Source: Labyrinthula sp. Ha
Lineage: Eukaryota; Sar; Bigyra; Labyrinthulida; Labyrinthulaceae
Length of the DNA: 64,000 nt
NCBI GenBank assembly: GCA_015227615.1
Contig: JAALGZ010000038.1
Location: forward strand, 62,001-126,000
Direction of reading: 5' to 3'
Positions 56,401 through 64,000 of the stretch are shown here, one piece after another (within the stretch, counting starts at the first letter, position 1; every line of letters starts with the position of its first letter). The notes under the pieces are model-generated. The model had not been told where the DNA came from and made no database searches. It saw only the letters and a list, made by a program, of their open reading frames with translations. Both the position numbers and the translations under genes were made by a program.

Positions 56401-58565
56401 ATTATATTTCTTAGTTTGAACGGCGAATGAGTGTGGGGAGGTGTATATTTAAGGATACTGAAATATAATAATGTGTGCTAGAAGGTTTTTAGAACAACGT
56501 ATGTGCAGAATTATACTCACTATTCCATGATAAAAGCAATTACCGAATCAAAGAACACTCACCAATTTCCGGAAATAACATGTCTAACTAAATGGGTATT
56601 ACTAATTTTTTTTGGGGGGGCTACTTGGACGTAGGAAACCCTTGGGTCTTACAAGGAGGACATAACTGACTCAAAGCCCTTTCTTGCGTCGTGTATGGCT
56701 ATTACCAAACATACCTGAACTATCCATAATGACAGATGGAGCACTAGAAGGAGGTGTGGGTAGATGTATTCTTCCTAGATGCACCTTGGAGTAAAGCTGG
56801 CGGGGATGCAGTAAGAGATGTAAAGATAACTATCAAACAACTTTATCGAAGTAATTAAAACAGAGAGAGGTTAAGAGGTTGGTTCAAAATAGATAGTTTT
56901 TTATTGAAAATATAGTGAGTGGAAGAGGACACTAGGGCACCAGGTATTTGAGAAAACCCGTACAGAACTAAAGCAGATAACTGGGTTATCATTAAAGTTT
57001 CAACCAGGAGAAAACGAAAAACAGGAGCTTGTGTATAATAAAGTAAAGAACATGCATGTATTTTGCTAGTTAATTTTAAAAGAAATTTGAAGACTATAAA
57101 AGGTTTGGTGGCATATGCAACCAGCAATTATCAATTTCATAGTGTGAAACGCATATATTTCTTACACTGTTACATTCTATAACGTTTTGACTTATACTAA
57201 TTAGTCATGAAAAGTGGAATTGAACTTTGAACCTATAATTCTAATAATTTTGGTTAAAAAATGCAACTGTTCACCTTTTCATCAGCAATATATTGCTTCT
57301 AAGTATTGCAAGAATTCTATCTTATTTGGGAGCTTTGATTTCTGCCTTGATTAAACTTTCAACGATTTCAGGTCATGCAGTATGTTAACCCCTACTAGTT
57401 TCACTTTGAATATTTGTAAGCGGCAAGAAAAATGGCATCTGTCACTACTCATTGCTCTTCAGAGTATCCTCTTCATAAACATTGAAGCAATTGATTTTGA
57501 CTTAATAATATAAATAACCTCTTTGCACGCCAAAAGTTCTTTTAAAAAAAGGTGGAACACAAGTACTTCAGTTCCAACTAGATCCTTTTTACTAAATGCT
57601 CTTACTCCCAAGCTGTTTGAAATCTATAATTTATGTCAAACAAGACAATTCTTTTTTAGTCAGATGGAGTTTTTTATTCACATATGATGTCATTTCATGT
57701 GGTTTTCTAGCTATGAACCAAGAAACACAAACCACGTTAGATTCTACTCTCTTCTTATTATCATCCAATGAATCCTATAGATTAGGCCCTTGGATTCTTA
57801 ATCATTTCTTTTTTTGGAGTGGTTTTCCTTCAAAAACATCCTTAAAATATAATTTTTTTTTCGTTTCAAGTCTGGGTCTAGTAAAGAATCGGAAATGGAA
57901 CTTTTTTCATCTTAGGTTTTCTTTGTTTTAGTTCTTGGGAACTTTCAAGCGGTGTTCATGACATTAGTAGTTAGTTGGTCTCAGTAACCACGAGTATAAG
58001 AAATGTTCCTCCCAGTTCCATTTGTCTTAATTTAGTCTTAATACTTTCTACATAGATATAAAACTTGTAAGACCAATCTTGTACTGTTCGAACTTAACGG
58101 CCGGTTCCTTTAAGGTTTGTGTTACTAACGGACATCTTGCAGACCCTGAACGTCAAATTATTCACATGGGCAAAACTCCCCAGTGACGACTTAACTATAG
58201 CCAGTCAGTATCGTAATACCAAAATTGTGTGTGTATAAAATAATCCGTTTAAATCACGCCTTTATGCCTATAATAGAGAAAAGAAAAGAATGAAATTCCA
58301 AAAAATGTGTTTTGATAGAATAGGAATAGTATATTTGATACACTCCAATCGATACTACATGTCTTCGTGTATTCGAATGCATTTTGTCATAAAACCATTC
58401 CAAAATCTGAAGTCCCCGCTAAGTAACTCGGCCACATGGCCCTATTTGTAAGCTCAAACGTATTGCGAAAAAGTACTCGCAAGAAATACAAAAAAACGTA
58501 TACAAGTTTTAAATATAAAAGCCATCTAAACAAAGTAAAACGAAAAAGAACACAAGTTTCAAACA
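50466..58565. other. 8.1-kb gene desert, includes a purine-rich fossil tract
   Basis: The longest gene-poor stretch in the window. The part at ~53.95-56.9 kb differs in composition (see separate entry). Around 57.55-57.95 kb the plus strand is T-rich with a 111-codon frame of no recognisable family. No RNA gene was seen. Confidence 0.6.
53950..56900 (+). mobile_element. possible fossil of a coding mobile element, family unassigned
   Basis: About 3 kb that is notably purine-rich on the plus strand compared with its surroundings. It holds scattered plus-strand coding-like fragments, including a coiled-coil-like piece around 54190-54410 and a piece around 54830-55040. A short stretch near 56735 reads like an RNase H-type TDG/TDA motif. 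It is old and heavily broken, with many interruptions. I found no terminal repeats and cannot say whether it is a retroelement or another element. Confidence 0.3.
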
Positions 58566-60041
58566 ATGCCTACAAGAAAACATCGAGCAAGCTACTTGAC
58601 CCGTGCTCTGTACGATTACATGGGAGCCAAGAAGCAAGTACCAGTAAAAGGCGCTTGGATTGTCGGTGTATTGTATTTAGACCATAATCCAGGACTAGAA
58701 GAGTTGAAGAAAGTACTTTCCGAAAGACTTTTAAAAATAGGAAGATTTAAATCCGTGTTTCAATCAACCTCGTTTGGTGGACACTTTCGAGAAGTTTCGG
58801 ATGAAGATATCGACTGGAAGTATCATCTCTCTATTCCTGCAGAGTTTGAAGAAAGTACTGCTTCAGAACAAATTTTGTTTTCCTTTTCAGAAGGTTTGTT
58901 TGCAGAAGAAAGTACAGCATTTACAGTTGAAAAACCTTTGTGGAGAATGTTTTTAATTCCAAAGATAGATCGTAATGGAGAAACAAAAGCAGCTTTAGTT
59001 AGTGTTACAAATCACGCACTTGGAGATGGAGTTTCAACTGTTGGGGTTTTATTAAAAATAGTTGATAATCCTCCATTTGATCCCAGTTTGCCTATAAAAG
59101 ATGTTTTGAATAAAGGAAATAATGGACTTCAGAAGAGAAAGAAAAAGCCTCAGGTTTCTTTTTTGGATAGGACTTTAGTTAAATTTACAGGTGTTTGGAG
59201 TGCTCTTACAGTTGCATTTGGTGGATATGATTCAAAATCTACTTTAACTAAAGCGGATGATACAAAAATAGGAAGAAAACTTATTGGTAGAAGCAAAACT
59301 TCTTCTCTTGTGGAAATGAAAAAGATGAAAAATTTATTTGCTGCTTATGAAGTTTCTGTGAATGATGTTGTTTTGACTATTTTATCAATGGCAATGAGAT
59401 CATATTTTGAATCAACAGGAGAATATAAGAAGAACTTTACAGCAAGAGGTAACTTTCCTGTCAGTTTACGTAGTCCAAAAGATCCACTTTTGAAAAATGG
59501 GAACCCTTCGAACAGATTCATGCCTTTTGCATTTCGGTTTATCATGGACTATCAAGATCCATTTGATTGTTTATTCAAAGTAAAAAAGCAACTTGATCTA
59601 GCCAAAATTTCACCTCAACTTCCACTTATGTATAAAATGACAGGTGTTGCATATAAAATAATACCAAAATCAATAACATCCAAATTATTGCTTAGAATGA
59701 ACTCAAAAGCCACTTCTATGTTGAGTAATGTAGCTGGACCTTCTGAAGCGCTTAGAATAGCCAATGTTGAAGTTGAGGATTTAATGTTTGCTTTGAATTC
59801 TCCTGTTTTACTTTATTTTGGGATTTTGACCTACTGTGAAAAGGTTAATTTATCACTTACTATTGATGAGAGACTTGGAGTCGAACCAAAGAAGTTGTTA
59901 GAAAGATGGGATGAACAATTAGAAGTTTTTTCTAAAGAATGTTGCATATATAAAAAGTACGCGTCGGAAGGTGGGAAGATTCCTAAACAGTTTGGCGACA
60001 GGCAGAAGGTTAAGAAGAAGTTGCTTGAAGAGATGGCTTAG
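58566..60041 (+). CDS. wax ester synthase/diacylglycerol acyltransferase (WS/DGAT, WSD1-like)
   Basis: A 491-residue intronless protein of usual family length. The acyltransferase motif is VTNHALGDGVS, where His150 and Asp154 correspond to the HHxxxDG active site; the first His is replaced by Asn, while the catalytic second His is kept. NFPVSLRSPKDP, GNPSNRFMPF and LSNVAGPSEAL match conserved blocks of the C-terminal half. The enzyme esterifies fatty alcohols or diacylglycerol with acyl-CoA to make wax esters or storage lipid. A stretch at ~350-385 (PLMYKMTGVAYKIIPK) is hydrophobic. Upstream 5' sequence has no competing ATG in frame close by. Confidence 0.9.
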   Translation: MPTRKHRASYLTRALYDYMGAKKQVPVKGAWIVGVLYLDHNPGLEELKKVLSERLLKIGRFKSVFQSTSFGGHFREVSDEDIDWKYHLSIPAEFEESTASEQILFSFSEGLFAEESTAFTVEKPLWRMFLIPKIDRNGETKAALVSVTNHALGDGVSTVGVLLKIVDNPPFDPSLPIKDVLNKGNNGLQKRKKKPQVSFLDRTLVKFTGVWSALTVAFGGYDSKSTLTKADDTKIGRKLIGRSKTSSLVEMKKMKNLFAAYEVSVNDVVLTILSMAMRSYFESTGEYKKNFTARGNFPVSLRSPKDPLLKNGNPSNRFMPFAFRFIMDYQDPFDCLFKVKKQLDLAKISPQLPLMYKMTGVAYKIIPKSITSKLLLRMNSKATSMLSNVAGPSEALRIANVEVEDLMFALNSPVLLYFGILTYCEKVNLSLTIDERLGVEPKKLLERWDEQLEVFSKECCIYKKYASEGGKIPKQFGDRQKVKKKLLEEMA

Positions 60042-60715
60042 GATAATATATATCAAGTGAATATATTTCTTGCATATAGTATATATTTTTGAATTTTCTA
60101 TATTTATCGTGGAAAATTGAAAGGATTTAATTTTCTTTTGAACAAATACTTTGAAAAATTACATTCAAAGATGAACCCATCCATATATTAAAAGGAACAT
60201 TAGCAAAAAAAATACGACATATTTAGGATATCAGGCAGCATCCCTCTACTGGTGCGTTCTCATGTCATATTTGTTAACTCTTAGTTACTAATTTTGATCT
60301 TACAGACCCATGCAAGACACAATAAAGAAATTAACAAAACCAAAAATATTAACAGAAGTTAAGTAATGTTTATAGAGAGGTTTCTAATCTGCAAGGCGTA
60401 GGGTGTAAAATTTAGTCTCAAGTTTTGCAATGCGAACGAGGCCCATTTCGGGAAAGAAATATTGATTCTATATTTAATTCAGGAATGTAAGGATTGTGAC
60501 CTTATCTCTTCTAGCAAATGAGTGCTCTTTTACCGCATTTCAAAATAAATACTATAAAATTATCGCTCCTAATGTGGTACATTATGACAGAAGCTGTGTT
60601 AAGAATGAATGAAACGAGCAATAAATGATTCTTTTACAAATTCCTAGCTTTTATATTAGGTGTTTGCCATTTAAAATACATTTAGAATGGACCAACGTGA
60701 TTAATTTAACTCATT

Positions 60716-60737
60716 CATTGTATGGTTTCATACAATG
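60716..60737. repeat. short perfect hairpin
   Basis: Nine-bp arms CATTGTATG / CATACAATG around GTTT. About 675 bp downstream of the WS/DGAT stop, so too far to be its obvious 3' signal. Confidence 0.4.
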
Positions 60738-63216
60738 AAAAAATACAGTAGAAAAAATGGAGTCTCATGTTAAAGGGGCAACGCTATGTAGTACAACTCA
60801 TTGTTCAAAAACAATAGTCATTGCTAATCAATCAAACTATTTGCGGAAATATTAGAACCAACTAAAAAAATAGTTAACGAATATCTTCGTAGAAATATGA
60901 ATAAATTGCCAACTTAAAACTCATTAATAGCATTATCAGATCAGCCACTGGCACACCGATCTGCTAATCCTGGGGTGGATTGATACGCTACGCACTCGTT
61001 AATCCGCTGCATTTTTAATTAATCAAATTCAAGCAAACGCCTAAAAGGGAATTTATTTAAACTAAGGCAACTCGTAGCTCTTCTTATTTGAAAAGAGGAA
61101 ACAATCTTCATGCCATATTGATATAGAGAACAAAACTGAGGCTAATTTTCTCGTTAAAACTTTGTTATGTAATTATTTGTTTGCACCATAAATGATGCAA
61201 GCGTGGGCCTTAGACTTGAGATTATATTTACCGTTAAAATGGTGTATACCTGCACCACGCGACCATAGTCCAGGCTCCTGTTTACATAAATATTCAGATT
61301 TTGTCTAAAACATCTTCTTATTAGTTTACCGCTACGTCAATTAAGCAAGTATTTCTTTTCTCCAAAGTATCTTTTAGTGCTATGTTCGTGTCTCCGGTGT
61401 CTGATTCCTAGGGTGCAATGCTACTTAATAGCAAATTCAGTATAGATTTCTACTTGCATAACTTCTTGAAATTTTGCTCAAGCATTTAATTTTTGTAATA
61501 GATTCATGTTGAGCTTTTGGATAGAGTTTTAAATAAAGGATAACTCCAATCCGAGCGTTTTAGTGGTCTGCATAATATTCCTAGGAATAACGAGATTATG
61601 AGTATTCTCTTATTTTAGAAATCAATCATGCAGCCACCTCTTTGTACCATTGTTCTGTGGTTTCTTTCAAGTCAACAAAATTCTATAGAGTTATTAGTTT
61701 CTCCCGTTTATTTTTAACGTTCGGTCTTACTTAGAGGCACGATGGCACTAATATTGGCTACTAGTCAGGATGGGCGTTTTGCGGATTCATAAGATGTAAT
61801 CCCCAACTTTGGTTATGAATAAATTATTCTTGAAATCTTCTGCAACACCCATCACGAGTATAGAAGGCACCGTTTTTAGCCAATATTAGATAAGCAATTT
61901 TCTGTACACAATTTTTTAAGATGTCTAACTAGTACAAGAAATTTTCTTATTTTCGGGCCAAACGCCTTTTCCAGATAGAAACTTGGACTAGGGATCTACG
62001 TTGATCGATATCCCCCCATGTTTCTTTTACTGTCTATTTGATTAATTCTTAAGTCAATTTTATTCAATAATAAAATATTTTATTTCTTACTAAAAACTCT
62101 GGCCATATGATAATATGTTATTTGTTTCAAGGCAGTTTAGGCCCTTATACTTACGGTACTTATTGATAACAACACAAATTAGCATCATTAGCTAAGAATC
62201 AAATTGAAAACTCTCTTTTTGAATATCTCAATTAGGGTGCGAATCACTTCCAGATTCATTAATTTTATTGGTGTATATGCATATTTCTCAGCTAGCTGAC
62301 TAAAATATAAAAAAAAATATACTTGCCCCGGTAACAAATCATATGCGGGAATGATCACGGTAGTGAAGACAGGTTGAATCTTTCCAATAGAAAGTTGAAA
62401 ACTTTATTGTTTGTGCGGGTAAGTGGACAAAATTTCAAATTATGCACCACAACTAGAACACATTTTTTATTTTGTTGCAGGGGATTCTAGGTTAGAATAA
62501 CTGTAAAAATACCCTCAAAAAGAGGAGAATGTTACCTGTCTCTAACTTAATAGCTAATTAATGGGTGTGATTGACAAATTAGTTACTTGCTGGTATTTTG
62601 GTTATATACATTTTTTGTCGTTTCATATTTAGCTTTCTTAGTTCCCCAAAGGATACTCAAGACTACACTCAGGCTGAACAAATAGATTTTCAATTGAAAC
62701 ATTATCTGAATAAGTATTTGCTTTCTGTGAAACTAATATGATCCCAGCTTCTGTCGTGATTAGAGTGTTTTAAATCGTTAATTGCGAAGTAGTATCCACT
62801 ACCTATATTTACTACAATAAGACAGATCTTCTGCATATCTGATTTTCGAGAGTAAATATCAAGAAACATCTACACAATTTTCAAAAACATAAAGTTTTGA
62901 GGTATTGCCTGCAAAATTAACATAAAGAGAGATGAGTATGCACAAGGAAATGTAGAATTGCCTTAGAAACATGAAGGTTTATTGTAGTAGCACTCATTTC
63001 TTAACGCTTTGGGAGGAATTTTTTGTCATGCTTATCTTGTAAGAAAACATTTAAAAGGCGGGTTATTTCATCATAGGAAACCCTGAAAGAAGTTTATTAT
63101 TTATAAGGCACAGGCTTAGCAAGTAGATTCAGTTGAAGTGGTTATATGAAAATAATGAGAATAACCTATTTTTCATTATGTTAGAACAAGTTCACGAAAA
63201 GGTTTTTCACCAACTA

Positions 63217-63693
63217 GGGATGGGATTTGATCTATTGATAATTTATCTATTATAATTATGCCCATATTTTTCTTATTCATTGATTCTGATAATTCCCCAA
63301 CCACTCGTTTTAATTATTGAAAATCAATTGATTCTCAATAATAAATTGGACCACATGGCCTTGGACGAAGCGGCCAATACATCTAACCTTCATTTTCCCA
63401 TTGTATGAAATTCTTCAAAATAGGTGCAGACGCCCCTACTGGTTTCTATTGTCACATTATTCCCGGCAAGATGGCATTTTTATATTGATTTTCATACGAT
63501 GCACATATAAACTATATATTCTTGGGCCGGTTGACCCAAGGTTGTGTGGCGCAATTTATTATTGATGATCAATTGATAATGAGAACAAAACCAGAATCAC
63601 TTGATATAAATCCAAATCACAACAATTTTATTGATGATTAGAACCAAGACTCTTATCTAATATCTATTGATAAATTTTATTAAGTCCGATACC
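63217..63693 (-). mobile_element. MITE-like element, copy 4
   Basis: 477 bp, same length as copy 3 but inverted. Left end GGGATGGGATTTGATCTA; right end reverse complemented GGTATCGGACTTAATAAA. Flanked by CTA on the left and TAA on the right. The central block reads ATTATTCCCGGC, the reverse complement of the shared GGGAATAAT core. Confidence 0.72.
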
Positions 63694-64000
63694 TAAATGA
63701 TGCTGAAGGAAAGTCAATGCTTAAGGGACTAACAATTAAGAAAAAGACGTAAAAAATGGAGACATAGGTATTTTGAGTTAATATAATCTGATGGAACATA
63801 TAGTTTGACAAGTTTTATTTTCCTTGGTGCATATCTTGTTTGAGATAGGTTGCCTACGGAGGACTGTGAATTTTGAATGCCCATCAACCTAGAGTGTCAT
63901 TACTGTCTTCTCCTTAGAGAAGTGTTAATTAAATAGAATAATATGCCACCATCAGGTTCATCGGCCATCATTTTGTCTCGTGATGATGTTTCGAAGTGCT

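Larger units (their letters stand above)
60042..64000. other. intergenic to window edge, with one MITE
   Basis: AT-rich. A small hairpin and one MITE are listed separately. A locally more GC-rich patch at ~60940-61020 and ~61190-61290 shows neither coding capacity nor a recognisable RNA fold. Confidence 0.55.

Overview
The window is nuclear DNA from a eukaryotic microbe (protist) that I cannot place further. It is AT-rich, genes lie on both strands, and TAA, TAG and TGA all act as stops, so the code looks standard. There are cyclophilin, sirtuin, KEOPS kinase, THUMP, METTL9, PEX11 and haem-A-synthesis (COX10) genes and a nucleus-encoded piece of cytochrome oxidase subunit 1. The cell therefore has respiring mitochondria and probably peroxisomes. 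About 20 protein genes cover roughly a third of the sequence. No convincing tRNA, rRNA or CRISPR was seen.

Most genes are intronless, but six have introns inferred by restoring conserved protein reading frames. Seven of these eight introns are only 28-31 nt long (GTA...AG). They lie in the ketopantoate-reductase-like gene, PEX11, the LNR protein, COX10, BUD32 and the acyl-CoA thioesterase. This ultrashort, near-uniform size is the most distinctive feature of the window.

Layout: compact gene islands alternate with 2-8 kb deserts. Island 1 (0.7-1.9 kb) is one EGF-like multi-pass membrane protein. Island 2 (6.2-8.0 kb) is a secreted cyclophilin and a PanE-like reductase. Island 3 (11.3-13.5 kb) is a C-CAP-fold protein, Cox1-c and a paralogue of the island 1 membrane protein. 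Island 4 (20.4-23.2 kb) is a sirtuin, a Cys-rich signal-peptide protein and PEX11. Island 5 (27.9-30.0 kb) is an LNR membrane protein and an orphan. Island 6 (32.0-37.1 kb) is COX10, BUD32, THUMPD1, an orphan and a TesB-type thioesterase. Island 7 (43.6-50.5 kb) is a secreted lipase, a stand-alone glutamate synthase large subunit and METTL9. Island 8 (58.6-60.0 kb) is a wax ester synthase/DGAT.

The deserts hold five copies of one MITE-like family of about 475 bp, probably with TA target duplications. Two nearly identical copies form a 470-bp inverted pair around 8.5-10.9 kb. A purine-rich tract at about 54-57 kb looks like a decayed mobile-element fossil.

Some neighbours share a theme, though there are no operons: COX10 and Cox1-c both serve cytochrome oxidase, BUD32 and THUMPD1 both serve tRNA modification and overlap tail to tail, and PEX11 and the thioesterase both point to peroxisomes.
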